A DNA stretch of 64,000 nucleotides, from NCBI RefSeq assembly GCF_029581195.1, contig NZ_CP120737.1, positions 496,001-560,000 of the forward strand, read 5' to 3'. This stretch comes from Solwaraspora sp. WMMD791 (GTDB taxonomy: Bacteria; Actinomycetota; Actinomycetes; Mycobacteriales; Micromonosporaceae). Position numbers and translations under genes: made by a program. Under the pieces are notes generated by a model. The model worked only from the letters and a program-made list of their open reading frames with translations. It ran no database searches and had not been told where the DNA came from. Positions within the stretch are counted from its first letter, which is position 1; each line of letters begins with the position of its first letter. Below are positions 7,497 through 14,940 of the stretch, piece after piece.

Positions 7497-9913
7497 CGGG
7501 TCGGCACCGCCACGGTGGCGAGCGGGTTGTCCTGTGTCCCGGCATAGATCAACGACCCGGCCTGGTCGGTGAGGTCCACCATCTGCAGGGTGTTGCGCAG
7601 CTGCAGCCGGTTGAGGCAGGAGTGCCGGAACGTCGGGGCGAAGAAGTCCAGCCGGTCGCGCAGCTGCGGATGGTCCGCGCCGTGGGTCCGGACGCAGTCG
7701 GCGACCAGCCGCCAGAACTCCCCGGCCGGCAGGACCCCGTCGGCGTCCAGGATCGCGGCGAGGAACCGTAGGAAGCCGTCGAAGACGTCGGTGAAGATGG
7801 CCAGCACCCGGAACTCGTCGTCGACCGACATCCGGATCCGTTCGACGGCGGCCGGCAGCGGCCGGTCGTGCAGGGCGACGACCTCCTCCCCGATGTCTTT
7901 CATGAAGACCCGGACCGGGACGTGGTCCTGCAGCACGAGAATCAGGTTCTCCCCGTGCGGCATGAACGCCAGGTCGTAGCCGAGCAGGCAGTGCAGCAGC
8001 GGTCGCAGGTAGGCGCGCAGGTACCGGGTCAGCCAGTCGGTGGCCGTCAGCCCCGACGCCGCGATCATGGCGGTCGCCAGATGCGCGCCGTCGCGGTCGC
8101 GGTGCAGCAGGCTGGCCATGGTGGCCAGCCGCTGCCCGGGGGCGATCCGGGGGACCGGGCTCTCCCGCCACAGCGCGGCGAGCATCCGCTGGTACGCCGA
8201 TACCGGTGCGCCGCTGCGGTGGTACGCGTCGCCGGTGTAGCCGACGGACGCCAGTTCCCGCAGCACCTCGAACCCGCAGTCGCGCAGCGTGTCGTCGGCG
8301 GCGACCAGGTCGGCGACCCAGTCGTTGATCGGCGGGGTGGCCCGCATGTACGCCGGGGACAGCCCGCGCATGAAGCCCATGTTCTGGATGGACAGTGCGG
8401 TCTTGACGTAGTGCCGGTGCGGCGCGTCGATGTTGAAGAAGGTACGGATCGACTGCTGTGCCCGGTACCGGTCCGGGCTGGTGCCGACCGGGACGATGGC
8501 CCGGGCCGCCACGTCGGCGGCGAAGGTGATGCCGACCTTGTGTTCCCACTGCCACGGGTGCACCGGCAGGTACCGGTAGGCGTGCGGGTCGAGGCCGAGG
8601 TCGCGCAGCCGGTCGGCGAACCGGTGCAGCGTGTCGGCGCCCAACTCGGCCAGGTAGTGCGCCTGCTCGTCGACGCCCCGCCCGGCGGTGAAGGTGCTCA
8701 GGTCCCGGCGGACCGCGAGCCAGACCAGCCGTACCGGGGCACCTGCCTCCGGCGCGTAGGCCGCGTGGTCGGTCAGGCCGAACCCGATCCGGCCGTTGTT
8801 GGCGACGAACAACGGGTGACCCTCGGTCATCGCCGATTCGATGGTCTGGAAGTCCGCGTGCACCAGGTCGGCGGCGCGTTCCCGCCGATGGTGGTGTTTC
8901 CAGGCGGCGCCGGCCAGGGTGGCGCTGATCTCCTCCAGGTAGGTGCCGAGCAGCTTCGGTGGGATGCCCAGTGTCTCCTGCAGTTCGATGATCAGGTCGA
9001 GGGCGTCCGGCGGTGCCGGCGCGCCGTCGACCTCGCGGGTCACCGTCGCCGGGTCGATCAGCCAGTGGTCCAGGGCGTAGCGGCGGGCCCGGAACCGGTA
9101 GTGGATCCGTTCGGCGGTGGTCAGCAGGTAGCTGCCGCCGTCGGCGGCGGCCGGCACGGACCCGTCGGGTCGCGGCTGGATCAGCCGCTCGTGGCTGAAC
9201 TCGGCGATCGCCTTGGCGACGAGATGGCGGTGGGCGACCGCGATGGTGGCGGGGTCGAGGTGCGCCGGTGGGGTCATCGACGACGCGGACCGGTCTTTGC
9301 CGGCTGCCGGCGGGCCGGCTGCCGGGTCGCCAGCCGCCACGCCGGCACCGGGCGCACCGCCGAGCGGGCTGGCGGCGAACGCGGCCCGGGTGCAGAAGCT
9401 GAGCCTGGCCTGCTTGTCCGGCAGCGGGATCAGCCCTTCGACGACGAAGCCGGCTTCGGCGTTCTTGGCGGCGATCGCCTCGTTGCGGACGTCGGGTTCG
9501 ACGACGACCCGCAGGTGCGCCGGGTCGGCGAAGATGAACGCCAGCACGGTACGCATCACCGCCGAGGTGAGTCCGTGCCGCTGCCCGCCGGCCGGTGGCG
9601 CGACCAGCACGTGCATCCCGACGTCGCCGGGCCGGACCGGGTAGTGGGTGGCGAGTTCGCTGTGCGCCGGCTCGTAGGTTTCGGCCAGGAACAGCGGCTC
9701 GCCGTCGAGTCGACCGAGCCAGGCGTGGTGGTGCGGGTCTGCGTCGATGCGCTCGTACTCGCGCCGGACCGCGTCGAGGTCGGCATCGGGCATTCCCCAG
9801 TAGACGGACCGGGGATGGGTGATCCACGCGTGCAGATGCCCGGCGTACGACGTGACGTCGAGTGGCTCGACGGTCATGGTGCCCAGCGGACCGGACAGTG
9901 AGAAGGTGATCAT
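7493..9913 (-). CDS. DesC-DesD fusion: N-hydroxydiamine acyltransferase and NIS synthetase
   Basis: An 806-residue fusion. Residues 1 to about 180 are a GNAT acyltransferase that would acylate N-hydroxycadaverine (or the putrescine analogue) with an acyl-CoA such as succinyl-CoA; the motifs are HYPVRPGDVGMHVL and VEPDVRNEAIAAKNAEAGF. A Gly/Ala/Pro-rich linker (about 180-212) leads to an IucA/IucC-type synthetase (about 213-806). That domain carries EGHPLFVANNGRIGFG, the LPVHPWQWEHK region, ALSIQNMGFMRGLSPAYM and HGENLILVL. It would adenylate the carboxylate and join or macrocyclise the hydroxamate units, as DesD does. Met213 could be an internal start, but no Shine-Dalgarno precedes it and the frame is continuous, so a true fusion is likely. 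A comparable DesC-DesD fusion is known in enterobacterial DfoC. ATGA overlaps link it to both neighbours. Confidence 0.93.
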   Translation of the reverse strand: MITFSLSGPLGTMTVEPLDVTSYAGHLHAWITHPRSVYWGMPDADLDAVRREYERIDADPHHHAWLGRLDGEPLFLAETYEPAHSELATHYPVRPGDVGMHVLVAPPAGGQRHGLTSAVMRTVLAFIFADPAHLRVVVEPDVRNEAIAAKNAEAGFVVEGLIPLPDKQARLSFCTRAAFAASPLGGAPGAGVAAGDPAAGPPAAGKDRSASSMTPPAHLDPATIAVAHRHLVAKAIAEFSHERLIQPRPDGSVPAAADGGSYLLTTAERIHYRFRARRYALDHWLIDPATVTREVDGAPAPPDALDLIIELQETLGIPPKLLGTYLEEISATLAGAAWKHHHRRERAADLVHADFQTIESAMTEGHPLFVANNGRIGFGLTDHAAYAPEAGAPVRLVWLAVRRDLSTFTAGRGVDEQAHYLAELGADTLHRFADRLRDLGLDPHAYRYLPVHPWQWEHKVGITFAADVAARAIVPVGTSPDRYRAQQSIRTFFNIDAPHRHYVKTALSIQNMGFMRGLSPAYMRATPPINDWVADLVAADDTLRDCGFEVLRELASVGYTGDAYHRSGAPVSAYQRMLAALWRESPVPRIAPGQRLATMASLLHRDRDGAHLATAMIAASGLTATDWLTRYLRAYLRPLLHCLLGYDLAFMPHGENLILVLQDHVPVRVFMKDIGEEVVALHDRPLPAAVERIRMSVDDEFRVLAIFTDVFDGFLRFLAAILDADGVLPAGEFWRLVADCVRTHGADHPQLRDRLDFFAPTFRHSCLNRLQLRNTLQMVDLTDQAGSLIYAGTQDNPLATVAVPTR

Positions 9914-11271
9914 CGGCTCAGCGCCTCCTGCCGGTGGGCCGGCGTCGGTGTGTCCGTGGCATCGGGCGCCGTCGACGGCGCGCCGTCGGGCAGCGCGCCG
10001 AAGTGCTGGAAGGCGATCCGGTGCTCCACGGGGTAGACCTCGCGGCCGAGCATGTTCGCGATGATCACCGAATTGCGGTACGGACCCATGCCCAGGTCGG
10101 GCGCGGTCAGGCTGTGGGTGTGCTCCTCGGCGTTCTGCACGAAGATCTCCCGGTCGGCGTGGTCGACGCTGTAGCCGACGGCCACGTCGAATCGGCCCCG
10201 CCCGTCCCACCGGATCCGGTCGCGGACCGGGTCGAGAAAGGCCGGTACGGCCGGCCGGTAGCCAGTGGCCAGGATCAGCCCTTCGGTGTCCAGCGTGAAG
10301 TGGCGGTCCTGTTCCTGGTGGTGCAGGGCGAGTCGGTACCGTCCGGGCCCGGCGTCCCATTCGGCGCCGGTCAACGCCGTCCCGGTCAGCAGGGTGGTCG
10401 GCACCGGCCCGGCCACGTCCTTGCGGTACAGGGTGTCGAAGATGGTGTTCACCAGGTCACCGCTGATGCCCTTGTAGAGGCTGCGCTGGTCCCGGTTGAG
10501 CCGGTCGCGGCTGGCCGGCGGCAACGCGTGGAAGTAACGGACGTACTCCGGCGAGGTCATCTCCAGGGTCAGCTTGGTGTACTCCATCGGGAAGAACCGG
10601 GGCGAGCGGGTGATCCAGTTCAGCTGGTGACCCCGGGTGTCGATCTCCTCCAGCAGATCGAGGTAGATCTCCGCGGCGCTCTGCCCGCTGCCGACGATGG
10701 TGATCGACTCCATCTCCTGCAGCCGGGCCTTGTTCGGCAGGTAGTCGGCGCTGTGGATGGCCGGGCCGGGCAGGTCGCGCAGCACCGCCGGGCGGTACGG
10801 GACGGTGCCGATGCCGAGCACCAGCCGCCGGGTCCGCAGCGTCTCGACGGTCCCGGTGCCCGATTGCCGTACGTGCACCAGGTAGTCGCCGCTCGCCGCG
10901 TCGTGGGTGACCTGTTCGACCCGGTGGCCGAACCGGATGGCGGGCAGCTGCGCCGCCGCCCACCGGCAGTAGGCGTCGTACTCGGCGCGCAGGGGGTAGA
11001 AGTCCTCGCGGATGTAGAACCGGTAGAGCCGGCCGGTCTGCTTGAGGTAGTTGAGGAAGGAGTACGGCGAGGTCGGGTCGGCCATGGTGACCAGGTCGGC
11101 CAGGAACGGCACCTGGATGCTGACGCCGTCGATCATCAGCCCGGGGTGCCAGGCGAACTCGTCGCGTTGCTCCAGGAACACCCCGTCGAGTTCGTCGAGC
11201 GGCGCGGTCAGGCAGGCCAGCCCGAGGTTGAAGGGGCCGAGGCCGACCGCGACGAAGTCATGCGTGCGCAT
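9910..11271 (-). CDS. L-lysine/diamine N6-monooxygenase (DesB-like)
   Basis: FAD- and NADPH-dependent N-hydroxylase of the IucD/SidA/PvdA family, expected to turn cadaverine (or putrescine) into its N-hydroxy form in the cytoplasm. The FAD site VGLGPFNLGLACL is at residues 9-21, the NADPH site GSGQSAAE at 194-201, and the C-terminal ATGY motif lies near residue 340. The active-site stretch FPMEYTKLTLEMTSPEY is well conserved. The length of 453 residues is normal, and the last 35 residues are a Pro/Thr-rich tail. The ATG at 11271 overlaps the end of the decarboxylase gene by 14 bp, and the stop overlaps the next start (ATGA). It follows the decarboxylase as in desferrioxamine operons. Confidence 0.95.
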   Translation of the reverse strand: MRTHDFVAVGLGPFNLGLACLTAPLDELDGVFLEQRDEFAWHPGLMIDGVSIQVPFLADLVTMADPTSPYSFLNYLKQTGRLYRFYIREDFYPLRAEYDAYCRWAAAQLPAIRFGHRVEQVTHDAASGDYLVHVRQSGTGTVETLRTRRLVLGIGTVPYRPAVLRDLPGPAIHSADYLPNKARLQEMESITIVGSGQSAAEIYLDLLEEIDTRGHQLNWITRSPRFFPMEYTKLTLEMTSPEYVRYFHALPPASRDRLNRDQRSLYKGISGDLVNTIFDTLYRKDVAGPVPTTLLTGTALTGAEWDAGPGRYRLALHHQEQDRHFTLDTEGLILATGYRPAVPAFLDPVRDRIRWDGRGRFDVAVGYSVDHADREIFVQNAEEHTHSLTAPDLGMGPYRNSVIIANMLGREVYPVEHRIAFQHFGALPDGAPSTAPDATDTPTPAHRQEALSR

Positions 11272-12805
11272 TGGCGCCCACCTCCGTGGCGATGGCGGCC
11301 GGCGGGGCGGGCAGGAGGGCCGGGTCCCATTCGGCGTCGAGCAGTTCGGCGCCGGCCCGGCGGATCAGATCGATCACGGTACGCAGATCTTCCACTGTCG
11401 TGTTGGGGTTGAGCAGGGTGAACTTGAGCCAGTAGTGGCCGTCGATGGTGGTGCCGGCGACGATCGCGGCACCGTCACCGAACAGCCGGGCCCGCAGCCG
11501 GGGCAGCAGTCGGTCGCAGTCGGCCTCCGCGAGCCAGCCTGGTCGGTAGCGGAACAGCACGGTGCTGAGCACCGGCCGCATGGCGACCTCGAAATCCTCC
11601 TGCGCGGCCAGTTCGTCGTGCGCGACCCGGGCCAGGTCGACGACCCGGTCGAACATCTCGCCGAGCTGCTGGGCACCGATGGTGCGCAGGGTCAGCCACA
11701 GCTTCAACGCGTCGAAGCGGCGGGTGGTCTGCAGGCTCTTGTCGACCTGGTTGGGCACGGTCGCCGTACGCGGATTGAGGTAGTCGGCGTGGACGGCGAT
11801 CCGCCGCATGGTCGCCGCCTCCCGGACCACGATGGCGCTGCAGCTGACCGGCTGGAAGAAACTCTTGTGGAAGTCGACGGTCACCGAGTCGGCGTGTTCG
11901 ATGCCGTCGAGCAGCGCCCGGCGCCGGCCGGAGACCAGCAGGCCACAGCCGTACGCGGCGTCGACGTGCAGCCACACGGCGTACTCGCGGCAGACCGTGC
12001 TGATCGCGGCGAGCGGGTCGACGCAGCCCCGGTCGGTGGTGCCGGCGGTGGCGACCACCGCCATCGGGACGAGGGCCTGGGCGCGGAGCAGGTCGACCGC
12101 GGCGCGCAGCGCGACCGGGTCCATCCGACCGGTTTCGTCGGTGGCGACCGGTACGACGGCGTCGGCGGCCAGCCCGAGCAGCCGGGCGGACTTGCCGACG
12201 CTGAAGTGGCTCTCCTGGGTGGCCAGGATCCGCAGCCGGGGGAGCACCGCGTCGCGGCTGATCCCGGCGGCGGCGCCCCGATCGCCGGGGGGATGCCCGC
12301 CGTCGGATGCCCGGGCCAGCCGGTCCTCCCGGGCCAGCAGCAGCCCGTGCAGGTTGGACTGGGTGCCGCCGCTGGTGAAGACGCCGTCGGCGGTGGGGCC
12401 GAAGCCGATCCGCTGCGCGGTCCAGTCGATCATCCGGCGTTCGATCAGGGTGCCGCTGGTGCTCTGGTCCCAGGTGTCGACCGAGGAGTTGACGGCGGCG
12501 AGCAGCAGTTCAGCGCTGAGCGCGGGAATCGCCACCGGGCAGTTCAGGTGCGCGAGGTAGGTGGGTTCGTGGAACCAGACCGCGTGGTCGAGGTAGAGCG
12601 CGCCGATCTCGTCGAGCACGGCCCCGGTGGTGCCGAGCGGCGTGTCGAGATCGACGCGGTCGACCATCGCCTGCAACGTCGCGACACCGGCCCCGGAGTA
12701 CGGCTGGCGGACCGTGCGGACGCGGTCGGCGAGCCGGCCTGCGGTCTGGTCGATGCTGGACACGTAGGCGTCCACCGTGTGCCGGCCGAAAAGATGTGGG
12801 TACAT
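11258..12805 (-). CDS. PLP-dependent diamine-forming decarboxylase (DesA-like lysine/ornithine decarboxylase)
   Basis: First enzyme of the siderophore operon. It is a group II PLP decarboxylase that should make cadaverine from lysine (or putrescine from ornithine). The PLP-binding Lys314 is in DFHKSFFQPVSC; Asp282 in HVDAAYG contacts the pyridine nitrogen, His200 in QESHFSV stacks on the ring, and TAGTTDRGCVDPL is typical. Length 515 residues. I chose the ATG at 12805 because GGAGGGG lies 5 bases upstream. The in-frame ATG at 12829 has no ribosome-binding site, and the iron box begins exactly there, so it would lie in the operator. A stretch near residues 165-185 (Gly/Asp/Ala-rich) looks like an insertion. 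Iron repression is expected. Confidence 0.93.
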   Translation of the reverse strand: MYPHLFGRHTVDAYVSSIDQTAGRLADRVRTVRQPYSGAGVATLQAMVDRVDLDTPLGTTGAVLDEIGALYLDHAVWFHEPTYLAHLNCPVAIPALSAELLLAAVNSSVDTWDQSTSGTLIERRMIDWTAQRIGFGPTADGVFTSGGTQSNLHGLLLAREDRLARASDGGHPPGDRGAAAGISRDAVLPRLRILATQESHFSVGKSARLLGLAADAVVPVATDETGRMDPVALRAAVDLLRAQALVPMAVVATAGTTDRGCVDPLAAISTVCREYAVWLHVDAAYGCGLLVSGRRRALLDGIEHADSVTVDFHKSFFQPVSCSAIVVREAATMRRIAVHADYLNPRTATVPNQVDKSLQTTRRFDALKLWLTLRTIGAQQLGEMFDRVVDLARVAHDELAAQEDFEVAMRPVLSTVLFRYRPGWLAEADCDRLLPRLRARLFGDGAAIVAGTTIDGHYWLKFTLLNPNTTVEDLRTVIDLIRRAGAELLDAEWDPALLPAPPAAIATEVGANAHA

Positions 12806-12828
12806 GGACCCCTCCAAGACCGCCTCCA

Positions 12829-12847
12829 TAAGGGTAACCTAACCTAA
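12829..12847 (-). promoter_or_regulatory. IdeR/DmdR iron box of the siderophore operon
   Basis: On the minus strand the 19-mer TTAGGTTAGGTTACCCTTA matches the actinobacterial iron-box consensus TTAGGTTAGGCTAACCTAA at 16 of 19 positions. It sits 24 bp upstream of the decarboxylase start chosen here and overlaps the alternative upstream ATG. Under iron-replete conditions Fe-IdeR/DmdR should bind and repress the five-gene operon. A degenerate second half-site (TTAGGCGAGGCTA, plus strand 12849-12861) adjoins it and could serve the divergent MFS gene. I found no convincing -35/-10 pair for this operon. Confidence 0.85.
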
Positions 12848-12939
12848 CTTAGGCGAGGCTACTGGGAGGGTCGGTGAAACGGAACCGGGCACGTGCTGTC
12901 GGCGCGACATTCAGTGGATCTCGACTCCGGCCCTACCGT

Positions 12940-12960
12940 CTCGGCGACGGCCTCGCCGAG
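12940..12960. other. Hairpin in the leader between the siderophore operon and the MFS gene
   Basis: Perfect 8-bp arms (CTCGGCGA / TCGCCGAG) with a 5-base loop lie about 90 bp upstream of the MFS start. It could be an attenuator or mRNA stabiliser in the transporter's 5' leader, or merely a product of high GC content. No T-tract follows. Confidence 0.35.
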
Positions 12961-13052
12961 GACCACCACCTGCGAAAACGGGTCAACGGCAGGGCTCGTC
13001 GAGCCGGTTGTGACCTGCGTCCCATCGAACGGATTCGACACCAGGAGGCCAC

Positions 13053-14315
13053 GTGAGCACGCTGGTCCAGCCGGGCGCGACCACCGGGCACCCGACCCCG
13101 CCGGCAGCTGACGGGCGGTTGCGGACGCTGACCGCGCTGTACGTCACCCAGTTTCTCGGCTTCGGGTTCATCACGATCGGGCTGACCGGCATCCTGCGAG
13201 CCGGCGGCACCTCGCTGGAGACGCTCGCGCTGCTCAACCTGATCGGTCTGATCTGGCCGGTCAAGTTCCTCTGGGCACCGGTCGTCGACCGGTACGGGCC
13301 CCGACGCGGCGGCCACTACCGGTCGTGGCTGCTGGTCCTGCAGTCCGGCATGGTGCTCACCCTGCTGGCACTGCTCGCGGTAGACCCGGCCACCGGGCGG
13401 ATCGGCCCGATCGTACTGATCTGCGCGATGTTCGTGTTCCTGTCGGCGACCCAGGACATCGCGGCGGACGCCCTCGCCGTCCGGCTGCTGCGCCGCCGGG
13501 ACCGGGGTGCCGGTAACGGGATTCAGGTGGCCGCCAGCTACGTCGGCAACATCCTGGGCGGTGGTGCCTGCGTCGTGGTCTACGACCGGTTCGGCTGGGC
13601 CGCCGCCGTCGGGCTGCTCGCCGGGCTCACCGCCGTCGGGCTGCTGGTGGTGTGGCGGTTCCGTGAGCCCGACCGGGTCGCCCGGCCGGCCGGCACCCGT
13701 CAGGCGTACGGCGCGCTGCTGTCCGTGCTGCGCCAGCCCGGCTGCCGCAGCTGGGTGCTCGGTGTGGTGCCGCTGCTCTACAGCGGGGCCGGCGCCGCCT
13801 ACGGGATGGTGTCGCCGGCGCTGGTCGACGCCGGCTGGCCGCTGCAGCGGATCGGCTTCGTCACCGGCGTCGTCACCAGCGTGCCGGCGGTGATCGCCGG
13901 TCTGGTGGCCGGCGGCCTGGTCAACCGGATCGGCCGGACCGGGGTGCTGCTGGTCGGCGGTGCCTCGCTCGCCGCCGCGACCACGCTGCTGCTGCCGATG
14001 CTGACCGGGCGGGCCCCGACCGGGTTCACCACCGTGGCACTGTGCTGTTTCATGGCGGCGTACACCGTGGCCAACGTGGCGCTGTACACCGTCAACATGG
14101 ACTACTCACGGCCGGCGTCCGGCGGCACCGACTTCACCGTACTGTCGTCGTTCGGCCTGATCTGCTCCTACCTCGCGGCGGCGCTGGGCCTGGCCGTCGC
14201 CGCCCGGGCCGGCTACCCGCCCGTCGCGGCGGTCGCGATAGTGTTCATGCTCGCTGGCGTCGTCATGGGGCTGCGTCACCAACGGCGTCATCCGCCGGTG
14301 CCGGCCGCCGGGTGA
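13053..14315 (+). CDS. MFS transporter of the AmpG/RhtX type, probably for siderophore transport
   Basis: A 420-residue major facilitator with about twelve hydrophobic helices. TM1 contains ALYVTQFLGFGFITIGL, and the loop motif SATQDIAADALAVRLL (around residues 131-146) is the signature shared by AmpG permeases and RhtX/FptX-type siderophore transporters. GTG start with AGGAGG six bases upstream. It is divergent from the iron-boxed siderophore operon (about 250 bp between starts) and followed by an iron-regulated GNAT on the other strand, so a role in siderophore export or ferri-siderophore uptake is likely. The direction cannot be decided from sequence. RhtX/FptX relatives import siderophores, whereas desferrioxamine operons often carry MFS exporters. 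No siderophore ABC importer is in the window. Confidence 0.85.
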   Translation: MSTLVQPGATTGHPTPPAADGRLRTLTALYVTQFLGFGFITIGLTGILRAGGTSLETLALLNLIGLIWPVKFLWAPVVDRYGPRRGGHYRSWLLVLQSGMVLTLLALLAVDPATGRIGPIVLICAMFVFLSATQDIAADALAVRLLRRRDRGAGNGIQVAASYVGNILGGGACVVVYDRFGWAAAVGLLAGLTAVGLLVVWRFREPDRVARPAGTRQAYGALLSVLRQPGCRSWVLGVVPLLYSGAGAAYGMVSPALVDAGWPLQRIGFVTGVVTSVPAVIAGLVAGGLVNRIGRTGVLLVGGASLAAATTLLLPMLTGRAPTGFTTVALCCFMAAYTVANVALYTVNMDYSRPASGGTDFTVLSSFGLICSYLAAALGLAVAARAGYPPVAAVAIVFMLAGVVMGLRHQRRHPPVPAAG

Positions 14316-14321
14316 GCGCGG

Positions 14322-14882
14322 TCACCAGGGCAGCGGCCGGACGAACATGGCGTGCTCTCGCCAGCCGGGGAACGGCACGAGGTTGCCGACGTGCTGCCAG
14401 CCGAGCACCCGCATGGAGCGCAGCACCCGGCTGTTGGAGTCGGCCACCGCCAGCGATGCCCGCTCCTCGGTCCGGCTCGCCAGCAGCTGGGAGAAGAGCG
14501 GCACCCCGGCCTGCTGACGCTGGAACCGTGGCAGCACGAACGCCTCGCAGACGGCGAAGGTGCGCCCCGGCCACTCGCGTACCAGCTCGGGGTCGGTGTC
14601 CGAGTGCAACTCCCGCCACCACAGCGTCTCCGGCGGCAGCGGGCAACCCATCACGGTGCCGACGGCCCGACCGGCGGCGTAGGCGACGGTGGCCGCGAAC
14701 CCGGGGGCCTGCGCCGTCCATTCCAGTCGCTGCTCCACCGACGGCTCGGTGTGGTCGATCAGGTGCAGGTCCCGGGCGTGCACCTGCCGGTAGACCGCGG
14801 CCAGTTCCGCGATGTCCACCTGCTCGGTCAGCACTACGCGAACCTCCGGCGAACCGTTCGGCCCGTTGTCGTCGACGTTCAT
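14322..14882 (-). CDS. GNAT-family N-acetyltransferase under its own iron box
   Basis: A 186-residue acyl-CoA-dependent acyltransferase. The core RTFAVCEAFVLPRFQRQQAGVPLF includes the acetyl-CoA loop region (residues about 117-140), and SLAVADSNSRVLRSMRVLGWQHVG is the typical C-terminal part. It is not closely similar to the two DesC-type domains nearby. I chose the ATG at 14882 because GGGAG precedes it by 5 bases; a GTG six bases further upstream would leave no room for a ribosome-binding site. A strong iron box and a good promoter lie just upstream, so it is expected to be expressed only under iron limitation, together with the siderophore genes. It may acylate the siderophore or a terminal amine, or act in self-protection; the substrate is unknown. 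It converges with the MFS gene with a 6-bp gap. Confidence 0.87.
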   Translation of the reverse strand: MNVDDNGPNGSPEVRVVLTEQVDIAELAAVYRQVHARDLHLIDHTEPSVEQRLEWTAQAPGFAATVAYAAGRAVGTVMGCPLPPETLWWRELHSDTDPELVREWPGRTFAVCEAFVLPRFQRQQAGVPLFSQLLASRTEERASLAVADSNSRVLRSMRVLGWQHVGNLVPFPGWREHAMFVRPLPW

Positions 14883-14894
14883 CTCCACTCCCTG

Positions 14895-14913
14895 TCAGGT
14901 TAGGCTTACCTAA
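14895..14913 (-). promoter_or_regulatory. IdeR/DmdR iron box upstream of the GNAT gene
   Basis: The 19-mer TCAGGTTAGGCTTACCTAA (plus-strand reading) matches the consensus TTAGGTTAGGCTAACCTAA at 17 of 19 positions, better than the box of the main operon. It overlaps the predicted -10 element and transcription start of the GNAT gene, the classic place for iron-dependent repression. It lies 12 bp before the chosen ATG. Confidence 0.9.
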
Positions 14914-14940
14914 TCTACGGAGCGGCGACAGCAAGATCAA
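14912..14940 (-). promoter_or_regulatory. Promoter of the iron-regulated GNAT gene
   Basis: On the minus strand TTGATC (14940-14935) and TAGATT (14917-14912) are separated by exactly 17 bases, a good SigA-type -35/-10 pair. Transcription would begin near 14905, inside the iron box. The -35 lies over the last codons of the upstream glycosyltransferase gene, so the GNAT can be transcribed on its own even though it follows that gene closely. Confidence 0.65.

Noticed and set aside
9275-9281. Internal start splitting the DesC-DesD fusion at Met213
   Set aside because: No Shine-Dalgarno precedes it, the frame is continuous through a typical Gly/Ala/Pro linker, and the same fusion type is known elsewhere. 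Not excluded experimentally.
4839-9827. A 1662-codon open frame through the siderophore operon
   Set aside because: Only the part from 7496 downstream encodes recognisable protein; the rest is an Arg/Pro-rich shadow of the DesC-DesD fusion gene in another frame. A clear ATGA junction marks the true start at 7496.
12806-12829. Alternative start of the decarboxylase at 12829
   Set aside because: No ribosome-binding site, and the codon lies at the edge of the iron box, where the transcript would hardly include it. The ATG at 12805 has GGAGGGG at ideal spacing.
12874-13056. Sixty-residue frame ahead of the MFS transporter
   Set aside because: It has a good Shine-Dalgarno and a GTGA overlap, but its third-position GC is clearly lower than in neighbouring genes and the product (Arg/His-rich) looks like no known protein. 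Kept only as a possible leader in the findings.
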